Shown: positions 1 to 7,452 of the stretch, one piece after another
Numbering within the stretch: the first letter of the stretch is position 1
Layout: each line of letters begins with the position of its first letter
Assembly: GCF_900107845.1 (NCBI RefSeq)
Contig: NZ_FNRM01000014.1
Span: 1-56,675, forward strand
Source of the DNA: Alkalimonas amylolytica
Lineage (GTDB): Bacteria; Pseudomonadota; Gammaproteobacteria; Enterobacterales; Alteromonadaceae
Reading direction: 5' to 3'
DNA length: 56,675 nt
Translations under genes and position numbers: made by a program
The notes under the pieces: model-generated
What the model was told of the DNA's origin: nothing
What the model saw: only the letters and a program-made list of their open reading frames with translations
Databases searched by the model: none

Positions 1-95
1 CAGAAGATGCCAAAGCAGCACTTAAAGATGCATTGAAGACGTTAAATGAGCTTAGCCCTGAACAAAAAGCACAGCTTGAGGCTTTGTTTACTTAG
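1..95 (+). CDS. 3' end of a cassette gene (partial)
   Basis: The reading frame whose first full codon is at base 3 stays open to a TAG at 93-95 and encodes a charged, helix-prone C-terminus (EDAKAALKDALKTLNELS, then PEQKAQLEALFT). The gene begins before the window. It lies about 20 bp upstream of an attC site, as expected for an integron cassette gene. The family cannot be recognised from about 30 residues. Confidence 0.6.
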   Translation, partial: EDAKAALKDALKTLNELSPEQKAQLEALFT

Positions 96-115
96 TATGT
101 ATTCGAGTTCAGATG

Positions 116-196
116 CGCTAACAATCGCCATCAAAAACGCGCCCGTTGGGCGCTCGACTCGCAACGAGTTGCTCGCGTTTGTGGCGGGCGTTATAA
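116..196 (+). other. attC site 0 (cassette cut by window start)
   Basis: Starts with the core CGCTAAC and ends with GTTATAA; recombination would fall after G190. Internal inverted arms (GCGCCCGTTGGGCGC; GCAACGAGTTGC) allow the folded single-strand form used by integron integrases. It is closely similar to the sites at 8265-8345 and 10692-10770. Confidence 0.85.
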
Positions 197-246
197 CTTC
201 ATCAGGCATTAGTTTAAACATCAAACATAAGTAAGGAGATAGAATA

Positions 247-483
247 ATGAAAGGATTATTATTTGGCATTGTATCAGTACTTGTAGTAACAAGCGTTAAC
301 GCAGAGACTGCAACTGAAGTTACTGAAAAAAAGCCAGTTGATCATACCAAGTTTTGTTATTACGCAGACGTTGAATATTCTGCAGGAGCTATCATGAAGC
401 AGGCTGATAGCGTTATGCAGTGTGTCAAAAAAGAAGGTAGTAAAGACTTAGTCTGGAAGAAACATGAGCGCAATCAGTTATAA
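247..483 (+). CDS. Small exported protein, DUF1496-like (cassette 1)
   Basis: A 78-residue protein with a cleavable-looking signal peptide (MKGLLFGIVSVLVVTSVNA, cleavage near residue 19). The mature part carries FCYYADVEYSAGAIM followed by a Cys, resembling the short periplasmic DUF1496 pattern (Cys-Tyr-Tyr ... Tyr-Ser-x-Gly-Ala). The biochemical role of that family is unknown. AAGGAG at 232-237 with AT-rich spacing supports the ATG at 247. The stop codon overlaps the start of attC1. Family assignment is by eye and moderately supported. Confidence 0.7.
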   Translation: MKGLLFGIVSVLVVTSVNAETATEVTEKKPVDHTKFCYYADVEYSAGAIMKQADSVMQCVKKEGSKDLVWKKHERNQL

Positions 484-555
484 CAAGCCGCGGCATTCGG
501 GGTCTTCGGCCCCTGCGACGCTCACACGTTCGCGCGCATGCGCGGAGCGTTAGCC
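478..555 (+). other. attC site 1
   Basis: Core TTATAAC at the left and GTTAGCC at the right. The arm GGGGTCTTCGGCCCC is a perfect hairpin and CGCGCGCATGCGCG another. The left core region is complementary to the cassette's own first bases (GTTATAACT). Nearly identical to attC3 and attC6. Confidence 0.88.
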
Positions 556-623
556 GGCCGAGTTACCCATGATCAGTAGACACCTTCTATAGTTAGGTAT
601 GGTACCTGACACTGAGGTGCAAG

Positions 624-932
624 ATGGCCAGACATAAAACCCAAGCGTACTCCGAAGAGTTTCGCCGAGAAGCCGTAAGACTGTCTGATTTACCCGATAA
701 AACAGCAACGTCTGTTGCCCAGGAACTGGGCATACATCCCAATCAGATTTACAACTGGCGAGCGCAGTTTAACCGCTTGTCAGATAAGCAGTTTAACAGT
801 CTGAACGGGGTGGATTATTCCAAGGATGAAAGCGAAAAAGTCCGACAGTTGAAACGCGAGCTGGATACGCTGAAAAAGGAAAATGAATTTCTAAAGAAGG
901 CAGCTGCGTACTTTGCCAAGCAGCAAGAGTAA
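624..932 (+). CDS. IS3-family transposase OrfA
   Basis: A 102-residue protein. The N-terminal half has the helix-turn-helix typical of IS3 OrfA (YSEEFRREAVRLS ... VAQELGIHPNQIYNWRAQF, about residues 9-49), which binds the terminal repeats. The C-terminal half is a leucine-zipper-like coiled coil (LKRELDTLKKENEFLKKA). Preceded by a weak Shine-Dalgarno GAGGTGCAAG. Expected to act alone as a regulator and, fused to OrfB by -1 frameshifting, as the transposase. Confidence 0.9.
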   Translation: MARHKTQAYSEEFRREAVRLSDLPDKTATSVAQELGIHPNQIYNWRAQFNRLSDKQFNSLNGVDYSKDESEKVRQLKRELDTLKKENEFLKKAAAYFAKQQE

Positions 933-979
933 AGTACGCCCTGATCAGCGAGTATGTAGGGCAGTATACGGTCCGGCTG

Positions 980-1786
980 ATGTGCCGGGTGTTGGAGGTA
1001 TCCGCCTCCGGTTTTTACCGCTGGCGAGGCCGTAAACCCAGCCAAAGCAGTCTAAAGCACGAGAAGTTAGAGCAGCAGGTGCTGGATAGCTTTGCCTGCT
1101 ACAAAGCGCGCTATGGTGCGCCACGATTGGTCAAAGAGCTGAATGCTTTAGGGGTGAAATGCTGCCAGAATACAGTGGCAACAATCCTTAAAGCCAGAGG
1201 TATACGGGCACGTAACGGCAAAGCGTTTCGCTACAGCCCACGCACCGAAGCGATGACAAATGTGGCGGATAATCTGCTTAGAAGACGATTTGAAGCCAAG
1301 AAACCTAACCAGCGCTGGACCACAGATATCACCTACATCTGGCTAAAAGACCGATGGTTATATCTGGCAACAGTAATGGATTTATACTCCAGAGCGATAG
1401 TAGGTTGGTCGCTGGATACAAGCATGACTGAGCGGTTGATAACGCAGGCTTTGAAGATGGCCTTGGCCCGAAGGCAGCCGAAACCAGGCTTGATAGTGCA
1501 TTCAGACCGAGGTGTGCAATACCGCTCGACGGCTTATCAGGATGCATTGATGAATGCGGGTTGTGTACCGAGTATGAGCCGACAAGGAAATTGTTGGGAC
1601 AATGCAGCGATGGAGGCCTTCTTCAGTCGGCTAAAAGTAGAACTGATTTATGCCGAGAATTACGACTCGATTGAGCGTGCTAAGTCAGGTATCTTCGAGT
1701 ACATAGAGATATTTTATAACCGTGTCCGTAGGCACTCAGCGATAGGCTATGTCAGCCCGGCTGAGTTTGAGCGCAAATGCGCATAA
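980..1786 (+). CDS. IS3-family transposase OrfB (DDE catalytic part)
   Basis: A 268-residue part from the internal ATG; the same frame is open upstream from base 887, in the -1 frame relative to OrfA, as usual for an OrfAB fusion. A CTAAAGAAGG stretch at 891-900 is a plausible A-AAG slip site. Residues show an HTH_21-like segment (MCRVLEVSASGFYRWRGR) and an integrase core with catalytic residues in WTTDITYI (Asp), HSDRGVQY (Asp) and NAAMEAFFSRLK (Glu). The element looks intact. Confidence 0.9.
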   Translation: MCRVLEVSASGFYRWRGRKPSQSSLKHEKLEQQVLDSFACYKARYGAPRLVKELNALGVKCCQNTVATILKARGIRARNGKAFRYSPRTEAMTNVADNLLRRRFEAKKPNQRWTTDITYIWLKDRWLYLATVMDLYSRAIVGWSLDTSMTERLITQALKMALARRQPKPGLIVHSDRGVQYRSTAYQDALMNAGCVPSMSRQGNCWDNAAMEAFFSRLKVELIYAENYDSIERAKSGIFEYIEIFYNRVRRHSAIGYVSPAEFERKCA

Positions 1787-1881
1787 CCGAGTGTCTACTT
1801 TTTATGGGTAAGAACAGGCTACTTGATATTGCGAGTTCAACACCCAATTAACTTATCACATTAAATTAACGGGTTAAGAAA

Positions 1882-2163
1882 ATGGATTTCGGTATTCAAT
1901 TCGGTGGCTTGGAGTATCTTTTACTTTACTCTATTGCCGGTGTGGTCTTTGTTTTATTGTTGTGGGGGTTGGCAAAGCTTGTTCGTTGGGCTAATAGAAT
2001 GCCTGCTGGCGCTTACCTTATATTGGCGTTATTTCCCTTGATTTCACTATTTCCGATACCGCCAGCGGAAATAAAAAAGTTACAACGTATTAAGCAAGAG
2101 CAGGTTAAACGCAAACAAGAATCAGGAGATCCGCCAAGTGATGATGAGCAGACACCGCCCTAA
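1882..2163 (+). CDS. Small membrane protein of unknown function (cassette 2)
   Basis: 93 residues with two hydrophobic segments (about 11-35 and 43-60) and a hydrophilic, charged C-terminal tail (KKLQRIKQEQVKRKQESG). I do not recognise the family. It lies between the IS3 element and attC2. The cassette's left core (GTTAGCC) and attC2 (CCCTAAC) are poorly complementary, so the IS may have removed the original 5' part of this cassette and fused two cassettes. Confidence 0.6.
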   Translation: MDFGIQFGGLEYLLLYSIAGVVFVLLLWGLAKLVRWANRMPAGAYLILALFPLISLFPIPPAEIKKLQRIKQEQVKRKQESGDPPSDDEQTPP

Positions 2164-2244
2164 CAAAACGCATCACTCGCTCCCGTTGGTCGCTGGGACG
2201 TCAACCCGCTGCGCGGTTCGTCGCCCGTGTGCTTTGCGTTATGT
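2158..2244 (+). other. attC site 2
   Basis: From CCCTAAC to GTTATGT. Internal arms CACTCGCTCCCGTTGG / TCGCTGGGACG and CAACCCGCTGCGCGGTTCG give the folded structure. Same subfamily as attC9, attC13 and the site at the right end of the window. Confidence 0.85.
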
Positions 2245-2260
2245 TTTCTGAGATTAACCG

Positions 2261-2644
2261 ATGAGTCTAGGAAGATGGGACACAGCAGTTTTTAAAAGCG
2301 TATTTATGTCTGCTTTTTTAGTGCTGTTGTATGCAATCTACGAAATTCTCCTTCCACCTGATTTCGATAGTCTTGCTGGGTTCGGTATGTTTGCCATGTT
2401 GTTTATTAGCGTGTATTTTTTATTTTCACTTATTGGCTGGCTGTTAATTGGTTTTCCTGTCCACTGGTTAATTTGTAAGTACAGTAGTGGAAGTTACTTT
2501 TTCTATATTGCTGCCGCAGTTCTATTTACTGCCCTAATTTATTTGGTTTTTGGGGTGATTGAGGTTGCGGCAATATACGGATTCTTTGCTTTAATTCAGG
2601 CTGTGTTGTTCAAATATTATGCTTATAAACAACCACAAACATAA
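2261..2644 (+). CDS. Multi-pass membrane protein of unknown function (cassette 3)
   Basis: 127 residues, very hydrophobic, with four likely membrane helices (about 14-30, 40-67, 81-100 and 103-118) and no signal peptide or recognisable motif. The cassette is intact: its first bases after the recombination point (GTTATGTTT) are the exact reverse complement of the attC3 start (AAACATAAC). The start ATG follows a poor ribosome site (TTAACCG). Function unknown. Confidence 0.65.
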   Translation: MSLGRWDTAVFKSVFMSAFLVLLYAIYEILLPPDFDSLAGFGMFAMLFISVYFLFSLIGWLLIGFPVHWLICKYSSGSYFFYIAAAVLFTALIYLVFGVIEVAAIYGFFALIQAVLFKYYAYKQPQT

Positions 2645-2716
2645 CAAACCGCGTCATTCGGGGCCTACGGCCCCTGCGACGCTCACAAGTTCGCGCGCAT
2701 GCGCGGGGCGTTAGTG
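2639..2716 (+). other. attC site 3
   Basis: From ACATAAC to GTTAGTG, with the hairpin GGGGCCTACGGCCCC and the palindrome GCGCGCATGCGCG. Almost identical to attC1 and attC6. Confidence 0.88.
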
Positions 2717-2731
2717 TTTTAAGGAGTAATT

Positions 2732-3538
2732 TTGAAGTTAATCGCGTTTATTGGTATTGCATTATCTTTTACTGTTTCAGCTCAACCGGCACTTATCAAT
2801 GTCAATGAATTTGAACTTGAGTATGAAGTTGCAGGTAACGGTAAGCATATAGTTCTTTTGGAGGCTGGTGGTAGTGCAGGCATGTCTGACTGGGAGCCAG
2901 TTTTTAACCAAATTGCCGAGCATGTCACGGTTATTCGTTATTCTAGAGTTGGAAATGGCAACTCCACAGCGATTAAGAGGCATTTTACATCGCGTGATTA
3001 TGCAGAATACGCCAGCGAGCTTTTAGTTGCATTAGATGTTAACCAGCCGGTCATTTTAGTTGCTCATTCATATGGTGGCAGCGTTGCGAGAGAGTTCGCC
3101 GCAGCTTACCCAAAACAAATAAAAGCACTGTTAATGTTAGACCCGTCCTCCGAACATGATGTTGATATAGTGCGTGCTATTGATTTAGAAAAAGGTAATC
3201 GAGAAATTGCTCAGATCAAACTGGATGACATGGCCGATGGTATGTCGAACCAATATCTGGATTTCTGGAGTAAAAGGCCGCTACCTGATTATCCACAAAT
3301 CAAAGATATGCCCGTAACGGTGATTGCCTCTGTAAGAAAAGTAGATAGCCCGGCCAATTTGTTTTTCACGGATCAGGGCAGACAAATGTGGGGTGAGCTA
3401 TGGCAGGGGTGGGCTAGTGCTTTCCCACAGGGTAAATCTGTGTTGACTGAAAAAAGTGGTCATTATGTGCAGTTTGATGAACCAGAATTGGTTTTAAATG
3501 AGCTTTTAGTACTGATGCAAAAGCTGGACAAACACTAA
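2732..3538 (+). CDS. Exported alpha/beta hydrolase (cassette 4)
   Basis: 268 residues beginning at a TTG codon with AAGGAG at 2721-2726, five bases upstream; no ATG fits better. Residues 1-17 form a signal peptide (MKLIAFIGIALSFTVSA). The fold has the alpha/beta-hydrolase pattern: an oxyanion segment around EAGGSAG, nucleophile elbow AHSYGGS with Ser113, and a C-terminal catalytic His near 244 in SGHYVQFDEPE. Substrate unknown; esterase or lipase-like activity is plausible. Cassette ends GTTAGTGTTT and AAACACTAAC are perfectly complementary. Confidence 0.8.
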   Translation: MKLIAFIGIALSFTVSAQPALINVNEFELEYEVAGNGKHIVLLEAGGSAGMSDWEPVFNQIAEHVTVIRYSRVGNGNSTAIKRHFTSRDYAEYASELLVALDVNQPVILVAHSYGGSVAREFAAAYPKQIKALLMLDPSSEHDVDIVRAIDLEKGNREIAQIKLDDMADGMSNQYLDFWSKRPLPDYPQIKDMPVTVIASVRKVDSPANLFFTDQGRQMWGELWQGWASAFPQGKSVLTEKSGHYVQFDEPELVLNELLVLMQKLDKH

Positions 3539-3591
3539 CAAGCAAAGGCAATCGACGCCAAACAGCAGCGCGGTTGCTTTGGGCGTTGGAC
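3533..3591 (+). other. attC site 4
   Basis: A short site from CACTAAC to GTTGGAC; arms AAGCAAAGGCAATCGACG and GCGGTTGCTTTGGGCG pair. Same subfamily as attC7 and attC14. Confidence 0.85.
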
Positions 3592-3683
3592 CTGCCGGGC
3601 GGAGCCCGGAGAAGCCCTCCCGTCCTTCATCTTTTTAATTATAGAACTGGATAAATCAACAGTGCTTATCTACGCTTATCTCC

Positions 3684-4808
3684 ATGAGCAGATGGAGCAT
3701 TCAGCGCCTGCTGCAGGAGCATCTTGATGGCTACCGGCAGCAACACGGCATGACGCTACACCAACATAAGGCAGTGCGAAGCCTGATGCAGTGCCGTACG
3801 GCGCGGATGGGCAGCCATGCCCAGTACTGCGAAGCCGGGCACTTGCAGGGCGTGTATTACAACAGTTGCCACCACAGAGCCTGCCCGCAATGCCAGGCGC
3901 TAAGCCGTGAGCGTTGGCTTGTTTCCCGAGAGAGTATGTTACTTGATAGCGTGCATCATCACTGGATTTTCACCTTGCCGCATCAACTGAACCCGTGATG
4001 GCAATTCAACCGGGGCTGGTTTCAGGATGCGTTATTTGCTTCGGTGAGCACAACGGTGAAGCAGTTGGTGGCAGATCCTGTCTATCTTGGTGCCAAACCA
4101 GCCTTCCTGCTGGCTCTACACAGTTGGGGCCGTAAACTGGATCTGCATCCGCACCTGCATTGCCTGATAGCAGGTGGTGGCCTGGATGAGGCTGGTCGCT
4201 GGCGTAAGCCCAAGCGAGACCGCTTTCTGCCAGCGCGGGTGATGGCGCAACTGGTACGGGGCAAGTTATTGGCGCGACTTCGGCAGGCCTTGTCCGCAGG
4301 GCAACTGCGCTTACCCGACGTCCAGGGTGTGCAACACTGGCAGAACCTTTGCAATCGACTGGGCCGGATGAGCTGGGTGGTGCATTGTTGCAAGCCGTAC
4401 GAGCATGGACGTGGTGTTGCCAAATACCTTGCACGCTATGTCAGTGGCGGTGCCTTTCGTAACAGCCAGTTGCTGAGTGTGAATGATGGTCGGGTGCGAT
4501 TTCGTTATCGTGATCACCGGACTCAGCAACGTGAAATCACCAGCTGCGCAGTGGATGAGTTTATCCGCCGCCTGTTGCTGCACCTGCCAGCACCGGGCAA
4601 GCCGATGTTGCGTTACTATGGGCTTTACCATGGAAGTAGCCAGGCGTCACTGGATCAGGCGCGGGAGCAGTTGGGGCAGTCGCCGGTTAGCGAGCCAGCT
4701 ACGTTGGATTGGCTGAGTTTTATTCGGCGTTTTGGTGAGCCAGCGCGCTGTGCTCTGTGTGGATGCGCTCTACAGCCTATAGTTGAGCGTCAAAAAATGA
4801 CGCACTAA
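3684..4808 (+). pseudogene. IS91-family HUH transposase with in-frame stop (in cassette 5)
   Basis: One frame from ATG 3684 to a stop at 4806-4808 would give about 374 residues but is interrupted by TGA at 3996-3998, immediately after LPHQLNP. The frame continues unchanged on both sides. The N-terminal part has the IS91-type zinc-binding Cys/His cluster (residues about 42-75, ending ACPQC). The C-terminal part has the HUH motif HPHLHC and the catalytic-Tyr segment YLARYVSGG. A rolling-circle transposase of this family is normally made in one piece, so this copy is probably inactive unless the stop is suppressed. Element ends could not be fixed. Confidence 0.85.
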
Positions 4809-4990
4809 CAAGATGGGACAACTCTTGCTCTATGGGCTGGAGGGCACAGGTGTGGGCGTAAAACAGGCCCATGATAGCGATGAAAAGAAAAAATGGTTGC
4901 GACAGGGTAATAAAATCGTTTAAATGAACGTAACGAAAAGGCTTGGCAGTTCTGGCGCATCGCTAGTATTCCACAGGGCGGAGTGCGGCA
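4809..4990. other. Non-coding remainder of cassette 5
   Basis: About 180 bp between the IS91-family transposase and attC5. It probably holds the origin end of the IS91-like element and a remnant of the original cassette. I see no credible coding frame and could not place the element's end by eye. Confidence 0.4.
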
Positions 4991-5093
4991 GTCCAACAAG
5001 GCGATGAAAAGGCGCTTTCTGGTTTTGTGGTGCATCCTGAAGTAAGGGTGTTTTTTTACGCCGGTGTGGCGCCTATTATCTAAAGCGTTATGC
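4991..5093 (+). other. attC site 5
   Basis: From GTCCAAC to GTTATGC. Its left core is complementary to the cassette's first bases at 3585 (GTTGGAC), so cassette 5 is one unit of about 1.5 kb carrying the IS91-like insert. Internal arms AGGCG/GGCGCC are less regular than in the other sites. Confidence 0.75.
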
Positions 5094-5107
5094 AAAAGGA
5101 GTCAGCA

Positions 5108-6280
5108 TTGAGAATTGTGATCGGTCTGCTATCACTAACACTAATTGCTTCGTGTTCTATAGCTAAAAGCAAGATTGATGAGCGCGAAAGTGATCGAATG
5201 ATTGCAAGCACACCATCAAACGTTGACACCCGCCAGCCTTTCATTGACTGGTATGAAGAAGCTAAGGCTTCTGGTTTTTCTGGTATGGTCCTTGTAGCTA
5301 AAGGTCAAGCGAAGTTGTTTGAGCAAGGCATTGGGTATGCCGACAAGGAAGATAAACGGCCTTTTACTGCTGATACTGTTGTCGATATCTTATCTATGAC
5401 GAAGCAGTTTACTGCAGCAGCCATTCTAAAGCTCGAAGAGCAAGGTGCACTGTCAGTGAATGATACCCTTGAGCAGTTCTTTCATAATGTGCCTGCTGAA
5501 AAACAAGGTATTACACTGCATCAACTTTTAACTCATACTGCAGGCTTAAAAGCAAACTACAAAAGCGATTACACACCAGCAACCCGTCAACAGCTTGAGC
5601 AGCATGCCCTTAACTCGCGACTTCGTTCAAGGCCTGGTGAAGCCTTTAATTACTCAAACATTGGTTACAGCTTGCTAGCTCTTGTTATTGAGAAATCGAG
5701 TAATCAAAGCTATGAGGCTTTTTTGCATGAACATCTATTTTTACCTGCAGGTATGAAGGATACAGGCTATCGAATTCCTTCATGGAGTGAGCAAGACTTC
5801 ATTGTTGGTTACCAAAGAGACTCTCGTTATCGTCATCATCGATTGCTGGCTGGTGTCGGTTCTGTTTTTGGAATAAGCGACCGGTGGGGAACGCCTGTTG
5901 AGCAATCTTGGGCAAAAGATGGACCTTGGTGGTCTCTGCATGGCAACGGTGGCTTACTGTCCACTCTAAATGATCTCCACCTTTGGTACTTGGCTCTTGC
6001 AAACAACTCGATTTTGTCTGAAGCTTCAAAAGATAAACTGTATTCGCCGTATGTTGAGGTGACGTCGGGAGTATTTTATGGGTATGGCTGGATGGTTAGG
6101 GCGAATCAGGCTGGTACGCGAAGAATAATCAATCATGGTGGCGCCAACGATTTCTTTGATATGGATATATATAATTATATTGATGACGGTGTGGTTTTAA
6201 TGTACGTGACTAATACTCCATTACAGCAAAGCTTGATGCCTAAATTATCAAATGTTGTTCGCAAAGAATATATTCAATGA
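5108..6280 (+). CDS. Beta-lactamase-fold serine hydrolase lipoprotein (cassette 6)
   Basis: About 390 residues from a TTG start with AAGGAG at 5096-5101, six bases upstream. The ATG at 5090 lies inside the attC5 core and has no ribosome site. The N-terminus is a lipoprotein signal with lipobox LIASC (Cys16). Class C beta-lactamase/PBP-like (PF00144 type) motifs are all present: SMTK (Ser96-Lys99), Tyr-Ser-Asn at 182-184 and His-Gly-Gly at 343-345. Members include esterases, peptidases and beta-lactamases, so activity on antibiotics cannot be inferred. Cassette ends are complementary (GTTATGC / GCATAAC). Confidence 0.85.
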   Translation: MRIVIGLLSLTLIASCSIAKSKIDERESDRMIASTPSNVDTRQPFIDWYEEAKASGFSGMVLVAKGQAKLFEQGIGYADKEDKRPFTADTVVDILSMTKQFTAAAILKLEEQGALSVNDTLEQFFHNVPAEKQGITLHQLLTHTAGLKANYKSDYTPATRQQLEQHALNSRLRSRPGEAFNYSNIGYSLLALVIEKSSNQSYEAFLHEHLFLPAGMKDTGYRIPSWSEQDFIVGYQRDSRYRHHRLLAGVGSVFGISDRWGTPVEQSWAKDGPWWSLHGNGGLLSTLNDLHLWYLALANNSILSEASKDKLYSPYVEVTSGVFYGYGWMVRANQAGTRRIINHGGANDFFDMDIYNYIDDGVVLMYVTNTPLQQSLMPKLSNVVRKEYIQ

Positions 6281-6339
6281 CAAAACTGGGTGATTTTAAA
6301 TTTTGTCATCCGGTGTTAGTTTTTAACCATGCAAAGAGA

Positions 6340-6417
6340 GCATAACAAACCGCGCCATTCGGGGCCTACGGCCCCTGCGACGCTCACAAGTTCGCGCGCA
6401 TGCGCGGTGCGTTATAT
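6340..6417 (+). other. attC site 6
   Basis: From GCATAAC to GTTATAT; nearly the same sequence as attC1 and attC3, including hairpin GGGGCCTACGGCCCC. Confidence 0.88.
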
Positions 6418-6447
6418 TGGTTTAATCAGTCAAGAGTACTTTTCAAT

Positions 6448-7017
6448 ATGCTTGAATTTTGCCCAAAAATTTCTGAGGAACTTGAGAAGCCTGATTTTCG
6501 GGAATATATGATTGAAACTGCGTGGGATTACTATGAAGTTGCACATCATGGAGTTTCAAACAAAGGATACATACAAGCGAGTTTAAGCTGTCTCGCGATT
6601 GAAATTATTTTGAAAAGTTTTAACTCAGAGGTTTCTGGTAACGAAGGAAAAATTAACGAAAATTACAAGCCTAACAAGCATATAAAAAGCTTGGGCGGAA
6701 AAAAATCACATGATTTAATTGAGCTTCTAAACCTTGTAGACTCTAAGTACGTGGAGTATTTGTTCAATGAACGTGATATCCAAACTCTAGAAAAGAACAG
6801 GAATTTCTTTGTATCTACGAGGTATGGGTATGAAAAAGATGTCCCTTCGGTTTTCTATGACTCGATTTCCAAGTTAGCCGCTGCAACCATCTGCAAGATG
6901 GTTTACTTATATAAGAAAATGGGAAGTGACGACCCTTTTATTAATAACTTTGATGTAAATGAAGTATATTTTAACAACGTGCAAAAGGTGTTTTTGTACA
7001 GTGAGCAAACAATATAA
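6448..7017 (+). CDS. HEPN-like protein (cassette 7)
   Basis: 189 residues from ATG 6448; an upstream in-frame ATG at 6400 is inside attC6 and would not belong to this cassette. Predicted all-helical. The order of segments resembles HEPN-type proteins: an N-terminal helix with ETAWDYYEVAHHG, a helix IQASLSCLAIEIILKSF, then KKSHDLIELLNLV and NFFVSTRYGYEKD. HEPN proteins include RNase toxins and RNA- or nucleotide-binding partners, but the RNase Arg-x4-6-His motif is not obvious here. A+T content is much higher than in the core genes. Cassette ends match (GTTATATTG / CAATATAAC). Family call is tentative. Confidence 0.6.
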   Translation: MLEFCPKISEELEKPDFREYMIETAWDYYEVAHHGVSNKGYIQASLSCLAIEIILKSFNSEVSGNEGKINENYKPNKHIKSLGGKKSHDLIELLNLVDSKYVEYLFNERDIQTLEKNRNFFVSTRYGYEKDVPSVFYDSISKLAAATICKMVYLYKKMGSDDPFINNFDVNEVYFNNVQKVFLYSEQTI

Positions 7018-7071
7018 CAAGCAAAGGCAGCCGACGCCAAACAGCAGGCGCAGCTGCTTTGAGCGTTCAGC
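7012..7071 (+). other. attC site 7
   Basis: From ATATAAC to GTTCAGC; arms GCAAAGGCAGC and GCAGCTGCTTTGAGC pair. Same subfamily as attC4 and attC14. Confidence 0.83.
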
Positions 7072-7099
7072 TGAATGTGGACAGATGGAAAGTAACTGG

Positions 7100-7300
7100 C
7101 TATGAGTAAGTTGCACCACAGTTCCTGCATTTTCCGCCAAATACCTGCAGCTTGTCGCAGTTGGCGCATCGTGAACCGCGACCTCCTCGACCACCATTAG
7201 CAGGGAGGCTCATCGTGCAGCCGCATTGAGTACATTCCCTTCCAGTAGGGGTCTTAAAAAAAGTTTGTTTGCCGCATTTTGGACATGTTTTTCCGGCCAT
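7100..7300 (-). CDS. Double zinc-ribbon protein encoded against the array (cassette 8)
   Basis: 66 residues from ATG at 7300 on the minus strand, with AGGA about nine bases upstream. It contains four Cys-x2-Cys knuckles (CPKC, CTQC, CANC, CRNC), i.e. two zinc ribbons joined by a Gly/Arg-rich linker (NGGRGGRGS). This suggests a nucleic-acid- or protein-binding adaptor; the function is unknown. It is the only complete cassette gene read opposite to the array, so it needs its own promoter, and one is visible at 7343-7369. The frame extends further upstream but would cross attC8 into the next cassette, so the longer version is not credible. Confidence 0.65.
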   Translation of the reverse strand: MAGKTCPKCGKQTFFKTPTGRECTQCGCTMSLPANGGRGGRGSRCANCDKLQVFGGKCRNCGATYS

Positions 7301-7318
7301 CTGAGCAGGTCCTGTATT

Positions 7319-7337
7319 TGTGTGTGTGTGTGTGTGT
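7319..7337. repeat. (TG)9 microsatellite
   Basis: Nine uninterrupted TG units plus one T. It lies between the predicted -10 element and the start codon of the reverse zinc-ribbon gene, about 18 bp upstream of that start. Confidence 0.9.
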
Positions 7338-7342
7338 CGTAG

Positions 7343-7369
7343 GCTATAGGCAAGAATTGCGCTTGTCAA
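7343..7369 (-). promoter_or_regulatory. Promoter candidate for the reverse cassette gene
   Basis: On the minus strand TTGACA (7364-7369) is a perfect -35 element. TATAGC (7343-7348) follows after 15 bp, a somewhat short spacer. Transcription would begin near the TG repeat. Confidence 0.45.
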
Positions 7370-7385
7370 TGCAGGTGCAGAATAA

Positions 7386-7433
7386 GCTGAACAAGGCATT
7401 GCACCGGACAAGCCGGTGAATGCGGCGTTATGT
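7386..7433 (+). other. attC site 8 (short)
   Basis: Only 48 bp, from GCTGAAC to GTTATGT. The arms GCATTGCACCGG and CCGGTGAATGC pair with one extrahelical base, as in functional attC bottom strands. The left core matches the cassette start (GTTCAGCT / AGCTGAAC). Confidence 0.78.
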
Positions 7434-7452
7434 ATTTTAAGGAATAGACGAT

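Larger units (their letters stand above)
563..1811 (+). mobile_element. IS3-family insertion sequence in cassette 2
   Basis: About 1.25 kb element with two overlapping transposase frames and imperfect terminal inverted repeats. The left end begins TTACCCATGATCAGTAGACA; the right end read on the minus strand begins TTACCCATAAAAAGTAGACA. I see no clear direct target duplication. The exact ends are uncertain by a few bases because most IS3 elements end in TG/CA. It lies inside cassette 2, between its GTTAGCC core and the gene at 1882. Confidence 0.85.

Noticed and set aside
5090-5107. ATG start for the beta-lactamase-fold gene
   Set aside because: It lies inside the attC5 right core (GTTATGC) and has no ribosome site; TTG 5108 follows AAGGAG at ideal spacing and begins a normal lipoprotein signal.
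6400-6447. Longer N-terminus of the HEPN-like gene
   Set aside because: The ATG is within attC6 and would belong to the preceding cassette.
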